NCBI RefSeq assembly: GCF_020529025.1
Contig: NZ_JACNMM010000021.1
Coordinates: forward strand, 1-47,184
Source: Oceaniglobus trochenteri
GTDB lineage: Bacteria > Pseudomonadota > Alphaproteobacteria > Rhodobacterales > Rhodobacteraceae
Length of the DNA: 47,184 bases
Direction: 5' to 3'
Below the pieces are notes generated by a model. The model made no database searches and had not been told where the DNA came from. It worked only from the letters and a program-made list of their open reading frames with translations. Made by a program: the position numbers and the translations under genes. Shown here in pieces: positions 1 through 8,101 of this stretch (its first letter is position 1; every line of letters begins with the position of its first letter).

Positions 1-2
1 AG

Positions 3-92
3 GAAGCGAAGCGCGGCATGGAGAACTCGCTGCGCGCCAACCCGCTCGATATCCGCGAGCAATACGAGAAGCAGCTCCGGGACCTGCAGGAA
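3..92 (+). pseudogene. Unidentified gene fragment, truncated at both ends
   Basis: One forward frame running in from the window edge has the codon pattern of a real gene: almost all third positions are G or C and the composition is balanced and charged, including the stretch REQYEKQLRDLQE. I do not recognise the protein. No start is visible because it enters from outside the window. At about position 90 it runs into sequence that reads better on the opposite strand as an IS3-type transposase start. The same frame stays open to a stop at 315-317, but beyond the junction the composition is no longer gene-like. It is either a gene broken by the insertion element or a misjoined contig end. The exact junction is uncertain by about 40 bases. 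Confidence 0.4.
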
Positions 93-201
93 GCCCCGAT
101 CCTCAACCTGCGCGACAGCATCGCGCTTGAACTCGTCTGTGAATTTAGCTCCGGACATGTCGTTCTCCTTGCTTCCAAAATTCCCAAGCAAGGCGTCTAC
201 A
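93..201 (-). mobile_element. IS3-family insertion sequence remnant: left end and start of orfA
   Basis: On the minus strand an ATG at 158 follows an AAGGAG ribosome site six bases upstream and encodes MSGAKFTDEFKRDAVAQV. This is the typical beginning of the small helix-turn-helix OrfA of IS3-family elements. Upstream, the sequence ends at about 201 with TGTAGACGCC, which fits the TG-starting terminal repeat of this family. The helix-turn-helix motif that should follow is absent: after about position 93 the frame no longer resembles OrfA. Only about 110 bases of the element remain. No orfB and no second terminal repeat are seen in the window. Confidence 0.55.
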
Positions 202-326
202 TATCTAGGGGCTATTCAATCTGTGGATATCGCTCGCATCCTCGTTTGCCCTCACGATTGGACAGGCCCCAATCAAGGTTGCAGGGAAATCCTGTGAAAC
301 GTCAGTCCCGCGAGTAACCGGGGCAG

Positions 327-1778
327 TTATTTCAGGGCTTCGGACAAGGCGCGGCGGGAGGCTGGGGTTGCCATTTGTTCGTGTACGCGGCGGAATTCAG
401 CGACTGCGGCGGGGCGTTGGCCTGAGTTCAGGTAGGCATAGCCGCGCAGGAGGGACAGGTCGCGGCGCATCCGGCCGGTCAGGCGTTCGAGTTCGTTGAA
501 GTATGCGATTGCCTGGGCGTAGTCGCCCCGATTGAAGGCGAAGACGCCGCGTTTGTCCAGGATCTGGCTTTCGATGTCCAATCTCTGCTTGCGGTCGAAC
601 TGGGTTGTGGCTGCGACCTGTGCCGCCTGATCGACCATGTCGAGCTGCAACATGGCGAGGGCCATGCCGAAGGCGGAATCGCGGCGTGTGCGGGCGGTGG
701 AACCGATGGCCGTGGCCTTTTTGAAATCGTTGAGCGCCTGCATTGGTCGCCCGGCATTCAGGGCGCACCAAGCGCGCTGAGAGAGCGCGTCCCCGCTTTG
801 CCCCCTTGCCGAGGCAAGGCAACCCTGCCAGTCGCCCCTTGCCGCGGCCTGGCCGGAGGACGCCGGCGCCGGGGTTGAACTGTCGCCCGAGGCCCGGGGC
901 GCCGTGCGGGCGGGGGCCGGAGCGGGCGTAGGGCGCCGCGTGTCGAGATCGGCGGGACGCGGGGCGGGCTTGGGGCTGGAGATCATGGCGAGTGTCGGAT
1001 CGATGGTTTCATCCACCCCTTCGCTTGGCGCGGTTTCGGTTGCCAAGGGTTGTGCCACGGGGGCAGCGTTCATCCCGGCGCGAAGACGGTTCTCGGTGGT
1101 GGTGATCTGACCGGCGGCTTCCGGCGCCGTGGTGCGCGCAAGGCCCGCAAACTCGGCAAGGGTTGGCACATCCGCGATGGCCGCGGATTTCTCCAATGTG
1201 GCCAGTAGGACATCGGTGGTGTCGCAACTGCGCAGAACGCTGCGATAGACGGCGAGGGCCGAGTTGTCTTCGCCCAGGCTTTGGTATTGCTCGGCCAGAA
1301 GCCAGGCGTTGTTCACCCTCTCGCAGCGCAGAAGGGCCGGGTTGCCCCGGGCGATGCGGATGGCTGCATCGGCATCTGCCGTTTCGACGGCGGTGGTGAA
1401 GCGGGTCTGCGCCTCGGCGACGGCTAGGGTTTGGAGCAGTTCCTCGCTTGGCGACCAATCGGGAAAGGACTGGCGCGTGCTGTCGATCAATGTGCGCACG
1501 CCGTTGTAATCGCCCGCTTCGATCATGCGGTACAGCCTGTCGATGGTATCGGCGGGCACATCGCGCGCAACTTCGGTCAGGTCTTCGGTGGGGGTCCAGT
1601 CGGGGTATTGCAGTTGCAGGCGGCGAAGCTCGGATTCGACGGCCTGCTCATTCCCCTCGGCCATGTAGAATCGAAGGGCGAGCAGATCGCTTTCTGTGGG
1701 GGTCTGGGCCGATGCGGCGAGGGTGCCGAGCGCCTGAAACAGCAGGCAGGCCGCGAGGATTTTCAGACGGTGCCTCAT
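327..1778 (-). CDS. Periplasmic TPR protein of the cellulose operon (BcsC-like, no barrel)
   Basis: Last gene of the bcs operon, 483 residues. A signal peptide covers about residues 1-25 (MRHRLKILAACLL, cleavage near ASAQ). Helical repeats of TPR type follow at about 30-240, then a Pro/Ala-rich disordered linker at about 255-330, then a second TPR block to the end (for example RGDYAQAIAYFNELERL). In enterobacterial BcsC a long periplasmic TPR domain is fused to a C-terminal 16-strand outer-membrane barrel. Here the protein stops after the TPRs, so only the scaffold half is present. I chose the ATG at 1778 because it precedes a good signal peptide and overlaps the bcsZ stop as ATGA, which implies translational coupling. 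The open frame extends much further upstream inside bcsZ, but that part is not gene-like. The role, guiding the glucan across the periplasm, is inferred from context. Confidence 0.7.
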   Translation of the reverse strand: MRHRLKILAACLLFQALGTLAASAQTPTESDLLALRFYMAEGNEQAVESELRRLQLQYPDWTPTEDLTEVARDVPADTIDRLYRMIEAGDYNGVRTLIDSTRQSFPDWSPSEELLQTLAVAEAQTRFTTAVETADADAAIRIARGNPALLRCERVNNAWLLAEQYQSLGEDNSALAVYRSVLRSCDTTDVLLATLEKSAAIADVPTLAEFAGLARTTAPEAAGQITTTENRLRAGMNAAPVAQPLATETAPSEGVDETIDPTLAMISSPKPAPRPADLDTRRPTPAPAPARTAPRASGDSSTPAPASSGQAAARGDWQGCLASARGQSGDALSQRAWCALNAGRPMQALNDFKKATAIGSTARTRRDSAFGMALAMLQLDMVDQAAQVAATTQFDRKQRLDIESQILDKRGVFAFNRGDYAQAIAYFNELERLTGRMRRDLSLLRGYAYLNSGQRPAAVAEFRRVHEQMATPASRRALSEALK

Positions 1779-2851
1779 AGCGGGAAGCACATCGGGGCGC
1801 TTTGGGCTTGTGCGATCATGGCCATCACCTGAAGGGTTGCTGGATAATAGGGATCTTCGGGAACGAAAGGCGGCAGGGCAGAGCCGACATGGTTCTGTGC
1901 GGTACAGATGGAAAGTGCCGCGACGGCCTTGTATCCGGCCTGTCCGCTGGTTTCGATGATCTCGCCACTCTGGCGGTCGATGACGGTGGCGGCGCTGCCT
2001 TCGGGCGCGCGGGCCTGTGCTTCGGCATAGCGCAACACGGCGGGATGCGCCTTCAGGCCCGACCAGATCAGGAACAGGGGGATGCGCATCGCCTCGTATC
2101 CTGCATTGAACGAAAAATCGGGCGCCGCGCTGATGTCGCCGCCGTTCACCGCCACCCAATCGGGCACCACGCCGCCGCGTGCCAGTTTGCTTTGCAGGTC
2201 GACCGCACCGCGCGCCGCGCGGGCAAGGTCGGGCAGATCGAAGGCCGTCGCCAGTTCGGTCATGGCCAGCGGCATCGAATAGCAGGGGTTCACGATGAAG
2301 CCCGTTTCGGTGTGAAAGCCATGGGCCGCCGGCAACATCAGGGGCATGCCGCCCGCGCCGGGGATTTCGACGATACAGCTGTCCACAAGGTCGGTGGCGA
2401 TGCGTTGCGCCAGATCGCGATACTCGGGCACCGAGAACTTGCGCGAGGCCTTGAGAAGCGCCCAGGCGCGGAACAGGTCGCCGTCGCTGGCATTGTTGGT
2501 GTCGGGCACCCGTTCGGGCGCGTCGGGCAGCCAGCGCCAGGCCAGAAGGTTGTCGGGGCGGATGGCAAGGTTGACCTTCGTCCAGGTTTCGATCCGGTCG
2601 AAGGTACGCCGGTCGCCCACCGTTGCGGCAAGGAACATGCCATAGGCTTGGCCTTCGGAATGGCTGGCGTTCTGCTGGATGCGGTCGATCACGCGGCCCG
2701 AGGAATCGAGATGCGCCTTCTGCCAGGCGGCCCAGACATCCTGAAGGTTGATTTCCAGGTCGGCTTCCTGCGCCAGAGCAGGCAGCCCGGGCAGGGCTGC
2801 CATCCCGGCGCAGGTGCCGAGGCCCGTCAGGAATTCACGCCGCTTCATCAT
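1775..2851 (-). CDS. bcsZ: Endo-beta-1,4-glucanase BcsZ, glycoside hydrolase family 8
   Basis: Periplasmic cellulase of the cellulose-synthesis operon, 358 residues, close to the usual size of BcsZ. The N-terminus MMKRREFLTGLG followed by a hydrophobic stretch and ALAQ is a twin-arginine (Tat) signal. The motif SEGQAYGM carries the Glu that acts as proton donor in GH8 enzymes, and NNASDGDLFRAWAL matches the conserved A-S-D-x-D segment of the family. BcsZ trims nascent glucan and is needed for normal cellulose output in the systems studied. The first ATG (2851) overlaps the bcsB stop in an ATGA. The gene also overlaps the downstream TPR gene by four bases, so the three are probably coupled in translation. 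Export by Tat rather than Sec is a reading of the signal only. Confidence 0.9.
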   Translation of the reverse strand: MMKRREFLTGLGTCAGMAALPGLPALAQEADLEINLQDVWAAWQKAHLDSSGRVIDRIQQNASHSEGQAYGMFLAATVGDRRTFDRIETWTKVNLAIRPDNLLAWRWLPDAPERVPDTNNASDGDLFRAWALLKASRKFSVPEYRDLAQRIATDLVDSCIVEIPGAGGMPLMLPAAHGFHTETGFIVNPCYSMPLAMTELATAFDLPDLARAARGAVDLQSKLARGGVVPDWVAVNGGDISAAPDFSFNAGYEAMRIPLFLIWSGLKAHPAVLRYAEAQARAPEGSAATVIDRQSGEIIETSGQAGYKAVAALSICTAQNHVGSALPPFVPEDPYYPATLQVMAMIAQAQSAPMCFPL

Positions 2852-5073
2852 CTTTTCCGCCTCGTCAGGATGGCAATTCCGATAGCGACAATTGCAGAAC
2901 AGAGAATTAATAAGAACAGCGGAACGATGTATCTGGCCGGAGTTATCGTGACGTAATTCCCGACGACGGCCCGCATGTTGCCCAGGGTCAGGGATTCGTT
3001 CAGCGACAGGGGCCGGTTGGGGGAATTCCAACTGACCCAGCCGTTTTCCGAGGAATAGAGCGACACCTGCCCATGGGGGCCTTCGAATTCCTGGTGGGTC
3101 GCGGCAAGCGAGGCGATGATGCGCGCGGGATCGGCCCGTGAGCGCAGGAACAGCCAGGTCTTTTCGGGATTGGCCATGTCGGGCTGAATCAGCATTGCCT
3201 CGGCCGCATGTCCGGCCAGCCATGTTGGCAGGTCGATCTCGGGGCCGTGCCACATCGTGACCAGCCTGTCGAAGAGGCGCGAGGGCAGCGAGCTTGCCTC
3301 GCCCAGGTCGTAGAAGGCGCGCCACCAGGGGCCGCCATCGACACTCTTCCAGGGGTCCACCTCCTCGGGCTTTTCCTGGATCGTGTTCAACAGGACCGAT
3401 TGCAGGGCCGCAGTATTGCCATCCACCACATCGCCGCTAAGCGTCGAGAGATCTGCGGCAACGCCCACCTTCAATTCGTAGCCCGATCTGTCGAGTGCGG
3501 CCATGTCGGGCGGTGGGTCATTGGCATAGACGGCCGCCAGCTGAGGCAGCAGCCCCAGCGGGATCGAGGAGCGGGCAGCCTCGCTCATCCGGATCGAACC
3601 GGGCCCGATCACGCCCAGCACGGCGTCGATCCCCGGCAGCGTCATGCTGGGAGAGCCGGGAACGAAAAGCGCACTGGTTCCCGAAACCTGGAAGATCGGC
3701 GCCGTCCTGAGCGCACAGGCCTGGTCGGGCGGATCGCCGGGCACCAGCGATTCAAAGGTAAGGCGGTTCACCCCCGGCTGAAGAAGATTGGCGGCGAAGG
3801 GAATGCGCAGCGTTCTGAGGGGGCGACCGGCCCTTTCAGCATCGTCCAGCGGCAGCAGCCGGACGGTGGTGTTGTTGATCTTGACCAGCAGCAGCGAACC
3901 CTCGGGCAACTGGTGATCGAACTGATAATCGAGTTCCAGCGCGGCCTCCTGCGAGGCGAGCAGAAGCCAGTCTCGCGGCAGGCGGAACGACACCGGCGCG
4001 CGGAAATAGCGCCCGTAGCCTTCGATGGTCGGCGAGCCAATGTCGGCCAGGGCGGTGCGTTGTCCCGGCGTCAGCAGGGGCGTGAATTCGCTGGGTAGGG
4101 TGTCTTTCATGGCGCCGAACAACAGCCGCCCGACCTCGGCATATTTGCCGCTGTTGGTCAGCAGGACGATCGCGCCATCGCCGCCCCGGTGAAATTCGGG
4201 CCCGTCCGGCAAAAGCTGGTCGGGGGGCAGCGCCGTCACCCGCGCCAGTTGGGGCGGGGTGGGGGACACGGCATAGTAATCCTCGAAGTCGATTTTCGGG
4301 GGGGTGCCGCCAAAGATGTCCTCGACCCGCGCGATGATCGAGGCGGCATCGCCAAGCGAGAATTCGGCGCCCGAGATGCGGATCGAGAAGGGTTCGCCCC
4401 GCGCCAGTTGCGCCCCCGTCGCCGCGAGAAACCCAAGAGGGTCGGGCGTCAGGTCGGTGGTGGGCACAAGGACGCCGCTGTCGATCAGGGTGATGTCGGT
4501 CCAGAGACTGAATGAGGCTTCAGGCCCGCAGAAGACCCGGTGAACCTGACGCGCCACCAGCGAAACGCGGTTGCGCCCGGCGCGGAACAGACCGGCAGGC
4601 ACCTCAAGCTCATCCACACCTTCCCGGTCGAAATTGCCGGGCTGGATCCGGCCCACCGAGGTGCCGTTGACGAAAACCTCGATCGAGGATTGATCGGGCA
4701 GGACGTTGATCGCGCTTTGCGTCTTCAGCTGGAATGTCGTCGCGCCCGGATCGCGCGGCAGGAACAACAGGAACTCGGCCTTGGCGTACTGGCCCTGAAG
4801 GCGAAAGTGACCGGATGATCCGACCTGCGCGCGCATGGGCCTGAGCGGCATCATCGTGGTTGTGGGTTGTATGGCGGCGGCGGGTTGATCGTCGGCCCCC
4901 TTGCCATGCATCACCCGCGGTTTTTCCGGCTGCTCGGGCACGCCCGAACGGTCGCGGTCCGGCTCGGCCGGTTCCTCAAGCCCTTCCAGGATGATCTGCT
5001 GGGCCTCAACCCCGCCCGACAGAACGGGAAAGGCAAGCAGTGCGGCAATCAGGAGGCGGGTCAAACGCGACAT
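2848..5073 (-). CDS. bcsB: Cellulose synthase regulatory subunit BcsB
   Basis: Periplasmic, membrane-anchored partner of BcsA, 741 residues, similar in length to Rhodobacter BcsB. It has an N-terminal signal peptide (MSRLTRLLIAALLAFPVLSG, cleavage near VEAQ) and a Pro/Asp-rich linker at about 28-75. Beta-rich repeats follow that fit the carbohydrate-binding and flavodoxin-like domains of the family (for example FVNGTSVGRI and VFCGPEASFSLWTD). A C-terminal transmembrane helix (IVPLFLLILCSAIVAIGIAIL) is followed by basic RRKR. In known structures this helix packs on BcsA and completes the active complex, while the periplasmic part guides the emerging glucan. The gene starts five bases after the bcsA stop behind a GGGAG ribosome site and overlaps bcsZ by four bases. 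Confidence 0.92.
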   Translation of the reverse strand: MSRLTRLLIAALLAFPVLSGGVEAQQIILEGLEEPAEPDRDRSGVPEQPEKPRVMHGKGADDQPAAAIQPTTTMMPLRPMRAQVGSSGHFRLQGQYAKAEFLLFLPRDPGATTFQLKTQSAINVLPDQSSIEVFVNGTSVGRIQPGNFDREGVDELEVPAGLFRAGRNRVSLVARQVHRVFCGPEASFSLWTDITLIDSGVLVPTTDLTPDPLGFLAATGAQLARGEPFSIRISGAEFSLGDAASIIARVEDIFGGTPPKIDFEDYYAVSPTPPQLARVTALPPDQLLPDGPEFHRGGDGAIVLLTNSGKYAEVGRLLFGAMKDTLPSEFTPLLTPGQRTALADIGSPTIEGYGRYFRAPVSFRLPRDWLLLASQEAALELDYQFDHQLPEGSLLLVKINNTTVRLLPLDDAERAGRPLRTLRIPFAANLLQPGVNRLTFESLVPGDPPDQACALRTAPIFQVSGTSALFVPGSPSMTLPGIDAVLGVIGPGSIRMSEAARSSIPLGLLPQLAAVYANDPPPDMAALDRSGYELKVGVAADLSTLSGDVVDGNTAALQSVLLNTIQEKPEEVDPWKSVDGGPWWRAFYDLGEASSLPSRLFDRLVTMWHGPEIDLPTWLAGHAAEAMLIQPDMANPEKTWLFLRSRADPARIIASLAATHQEFEGPHGQVSLYSSENGWVSWNSPNRPLSLNESLTLGNMRAVVGNYVTITPARYIVPLFLLILCSAIVAIGIAILTRRKR

Positions 5074-5078
5074 TCGAT

Positions 5079-7439
5079 CTAACTCCCGACCTCGAGATAC
5101 CCTTCCTCGTCGTCCGAGGTCTTCGCGGCCGGGTCGGCGGGCTGTTCGCGCACCGGAACAACGTTCGAGGATTCGCGGATCGGCAGATCGGTATCCATTT
5201 GCAACTCGGCCTTGCGGCGGGCGGGTTCGCTCAGCAGGTCGAAGATGTTGCGCGGCATCGACAGGATGCCCCGGTGCAGGACAAAGGCCAGCCCCGCCAC
5301 AAGCCCGCGCCGCTTGGTCCGGCCCTTGCGGAAATAGGTCCAGCGGCTGCTGTCGCCATAGGTGACATAGGCGGCAAGGCGGCTGGCGGGGATCATGTTC
5401 TTGCGCGTGATGTCGACCGTCAGCGTCATTCCGTCGATCCCGCTTTTCACCGACGACACGGTGGCGGGCAGGGGGCGTTCCATGTCCGGCGCATTGGGCA
5501 GCGATGGGCAGATTTCGATCGCGTTGCCGATGCTGGTATCGTTCAGCACGACCTTGCCGTCGGAATCGCGGGTGTCGCCCTCAAGGCTGAGCACCATGGA
5601 TTTCGACCCCGCCGAAACGATGGTCGCGCTCAGCGGCCTGGTGCGCGCGTCGCCGGTGTCGACGTTCAGCGTTGCCGGCACGGAAACGGCAGTGCGCGGT
5701 TTCACAAGGCGCCAGGGGCGTTCAAAGACCGAGCGCAGCGCATAGGACGTCAGCACGAAGTTGTAGAGATTCCACCCCCCCACCAGCAGAACGACCGTCC
5801 TGTCACCGGGAAAGGCGACCCAGCGGTAGGCCCCGGCAATCAGCCCGGCCAGCATAAGCAGCGCAAGGCCCAGCAGCGGCAGGAAGATCGGCGAGAGGAA
5901 GGCATGGTCCAGCTCTTCCTCCTTCACCGTCACCTTGAACGAGGCCGCGCGCGGGCGCAGCACCGTGCCGATGATCGCGCGCAGAAGGTAGGGCGTCTGC
6001 GCGATTTCATAGACCTCGGATATCTGTGGCCACCTGACGTTGGAAAACAGCGAATTCTGGATCAGGAACCCGATCAGCAGGTAGGGCAGGATATAGACCA
6101 GCACCTCGGTCGAGGAGACGACGAAGATCTCAAGCCCGAAGAACATGTAGAACAGCGGGCTGAGCAGGAAGGTCATGCGGATCAGCGGAAACAGCCAGAA
6201 GCTCATCGAGTTCAGATAGCAGAGCCGCTGCGTCATCGAGAGGCCCGAGCGGAACAGCGGGTTCTTGAGGATCAGCATCTGGATCATGCCCGTGGCCCAG
6301 CGTCCGCGCTGCTGGATGAACGAGGCGAAGGTCTCGGGCTGAAGCCCGCCGATCATCGCCTGGTCAAGATACATGCTTTCCCAGCCGCGCGAATGGATGT
6401 CGAGAGCGGTTTCCGCGTCCTCGGTGATTGTCTCGCCCGAGATGCCGCCCACCTCGTCAACCGCGCGGCGGCGCAGCAGGGCGGCCGAGCCGCAGAAGAA
6501 CGCACCGCCCAGCCGGTCAAGCCCCCGGTGGATGGTGGTATAGAACATCTCGTTCTCCGAGGGGCAGGTCTCGGGCAGGGCCAGATTGCGTTCGATCGGG
6601 TCGCGGTTGATGAAGAAGTGCGGCGTCTGGACAAGAAACAGGCGCGGGTTGTCGACGAAATACCCGACGGTGCGCGCCAGGAAATCGCGGCTGGGCACAT
6701 GGTCGGCGTCCAGAACCAGGAACAGCTCGCCGTTCAGGTTCTTCATCGCCGAATTCAGGTTGCCCGCCTTGGCGCTTTCGTTGCGTGCACGGGTGGAATA
6801 GACGACATCCAGTTCGCGGCACAGCGCCTGAAGGCGCACGCGGCGCGCCTTGGATTCGCGGGCGATATCGGGGTTGGAGTGGTTGCACCGCTGATCCGTG
6901 CCGCCATCGTCGCACAGAACCACCGTCACCTTGTCCTTGGGATAGTTGATCTGCTTTGCCGCCGCCAGGGTGACGGCCAGCAACTCATCGGGTTCGTTGT
7001 AGGACGGGACCAGGATATCGACGGTCGGCGCATCCTTCAGGCGAAGGCGGGCGGGGGGCTTTGGCTCGGTCGGGTCGGCGGTGACCAGGGCCGTCAGGAA
7101 GAACAGGCCGACGGTAAAGGTCTCGGCCCCGAAAAGCACCAGCGCGGCGGCAAGGGAAATCGGTTCTTCCGGCGAGGGCAGGGTCTCCGTCAGCCGCCAC
7201 AGCCAATACCGCAGGGTGAAAAAGCCCGCGATGGCAAGCATGCTGAACCGCAGGGGCAGGCTGATGGGCACGAAGGGCTTGAGGATCAGCAGAAGGCCCA
7301 GCGTCACCAGCGACAAGAGCCCTTGAACCGCGATCGACGTCGGCACTGAGGCAAGGAAAAGGATCGGCGCCAGCAGCATCAGCCACAGGATCACCATCAC
7401 CGGCGTCCCGAGGCGCGGGATGATCCCCTTGCCCTTCAT
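5079..7439 (-). CDS. bcsA: Cellulose synthase catalytic subunit BcsA (UDP-forming)
   Basis: Inner-membrane family 2 glycosyltransferase that polymerises UDP-glucose into beta-1,4-glucan and extrudes it, 786 residues. All catalytic signatures are present: DDGG at 177-180, DADH at 244-247, FFCGS at 314-318, TED at 339-341 and QQRGRW at 376-381. The gating loop FKVTVK lies at 501-506. Transmembrane helices flank the catalytic domain (about 11-55, 65-82, 95-120, then 400-465 and 515-570). The core closely resembles the Rhodobacter sphaeroides enzyme. The C-terminal PilZ domain (from about 571) is unusual: the RxxxR motif reads LVKPR and the DxSxxG motif reads SAGSKS, so the usual c-di-GMP contacts are mostly missing. 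The start overlaps the bcsN stop as ATGA. Confidence 0.95.
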   Translation of the reverse strand: MKGKGIIPRLGTPVMVILWLMLLAPILFLASVPTSIAVQGLLSLVTLGLLLILKPFVPISLPLRFSMLAIAGFFTLRYWLWRLTETLPSPEEPISLAAALVLFGAETFTVGLFFLTALVTADPTEPKPPARLRLKDAPTVDILVPSYNEPDELLAVTLAAAKQINYPKDKVTVVLCDDGGTDQRCNHSNPDIARESKARRVRLQALCRELDVVYSTRARNESAKAGNLNSAMKNLNGELFLVLDADHVPSRDFLARTVGYFVDNPRLFLVQTPHFFINRDPIERNLALPETCPSENEMFYTTIHRGLDRLGGAFFCGSAALLRRRAVDEVGGISGETITEDAETALDIHSRGWESMYLDQAMIGGLQPETFASFIQQRGRWATGMIQMLILKNPLFRSGLSMTQRLCYLNSMSFWLFPLIRMTFLLSPLFYMFFGLEIFVVSSTEVLVYILPYLLIGFLIQNSLFSNVRWPQISEVYEIAQTPYLLRAIIGTVLRPRAASFKVTVKEEELDHAFLSPIFLPLLGLALLMLAGLIAGAYRWVAFPGDRTVVLLVGGWNLYNFVLTSYALRSVFERPWRLVKPRTAVSVPATLNVDTGDARTRPLSATIVSAGSKSMVLSLEGDTRDSDGKVVLNDTSIGNAIEICPSLPNAPDMERPLPATVSSVKSGIDGMTLTVDITRKNMIPASRLAAYVTYGDSSRWTYFRKGRTKRRGLVAGLAFVLHRGILSMPRNIFDLLSEPARRKAELQMDTDLPIRESSNVVPVREQPADPAAKTSDDEEGYLEVGS

Positions 7440-8101
7440 GGCAACGGGCCCGCAAGCGGCGAAAGCATCTCAGGCGCGCCACCAGGCCGTTTCACCCTGG
7501 CGGCAAAACCGGCCTGGGTCGGGCGCGCCGGGGTCAGGGCCTGCTGGGCGGTGCCGCGCACGCAGTTGCGCACGACCATGTCCATGATGGTACGGTTGGC
7601 AGGCAGAACCCGGCTGGCGCTGTCCAGACGGCGCAGGGCCAGAATGCAGGTCAGCCCGGCGTTGTTGGTCCATTCGGCCCAGTTCAGGATGCCCAGGTCG
7701 TCCTCTTCGCTCTGGATGTTGAGATCGTCGACTGCCGTGAAAGGATGGATGTCGACACCAAGATCCCCGATCAGCTTGACCGGTTGAAACCGGCCATTGA
7801 AGGCCAGGTCGCCGCCATGCGCCCTCAGGTATACCACGTTGTCGCCGCGCACGGATGTCGTGTTCACCAGCAAGAGCCGCTGTTCGGCATAGGGGCCGAC
7901 GCTGCGTTCCAGCACCATCTCCGTCTGCGGAACCGAAATCCAGGCACTGTCCAGCCGCTGGGGGCCGAAGGGAGTCTGCGCCATGGCCGTTTCCAGTTCG
8001 CCGGGCAGCATGATTCTGGCACCGCAACCGGCAAGCAGAAGGCAGGCCGCCCACAGCAGGCGCGGTTTGATCCTTCGCGGCCCACCATCGGGGCAGGGCA
8101 C
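7436..8101 (-). CDS. bcsN: Cellulose biosynthesis protein BcsN, lipoprotein
   Basis: First gene of the bcs operon. The hydrophobic stretch LLWAACLLLAGC ends in a lipobox Cys, so the product is probably a lipid-anchored envelope protein. The rest resembles BcsN of alphaproteobacterial cellulose operons (segments such as SVGPYAEQRLLLVNT and NRTIMDMVVRNCV). Its biochemical function is not known to me. A GTG at 8101 gives a normal n-region (MPCPDGGPRRIKPR) before the lipobox Cys at residue 26. The open frame continues to an ATG at 8164, which would place the lipobox after 46 residues and is less likely. The stop overlaps the bcsA start by four bases. The Pro/Ala-rich C-terminus looks disordered. 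Confidence 0.7.
   Translation of the reverse strand: MPCPDGGPRRIKPRLLWAACLLLAGCGARIMLPGELETAMAQTPFGPQRLDSAWISVPQTEMVLERSVGPYAEQRLLLVNTTSVRGDNVVYLRAHGGDLAFNGRFQPVKLIGDLGVDIHPFTAVDDLNIQSEEDDLGILNWAEWTNNAGLTCILALRRLDSASRVLPANRTIMDMVVRNCVRGTAQQALTPARPTQAGFAARVKRPGGAPEMLSPLAGPLP

Noticed and set aside
18-317. A 99-codon gene across the left end
   Set aside because: Only the first third has coding character. The rest reads through the IS3 end in the wrong strand, so it is treated as a gene fragment plus insertion-element remnant.
1779-2159. N-terminal extension of the TPR protein, and 2852-3325 as an extension of BcsZ
   Set aside because: Both extensions lie inside the upstream gene, have Arg/Gly-rich shadow composition, and would bury clear signal peptides in the middle of the protein.
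5040-7349. Long plus-strand open frame opposite bcsA
   Set aside because: The composition is Gln/Gly/His-rich and non-protein-like, and all catalytic motifs of BcsA read on the other strand.
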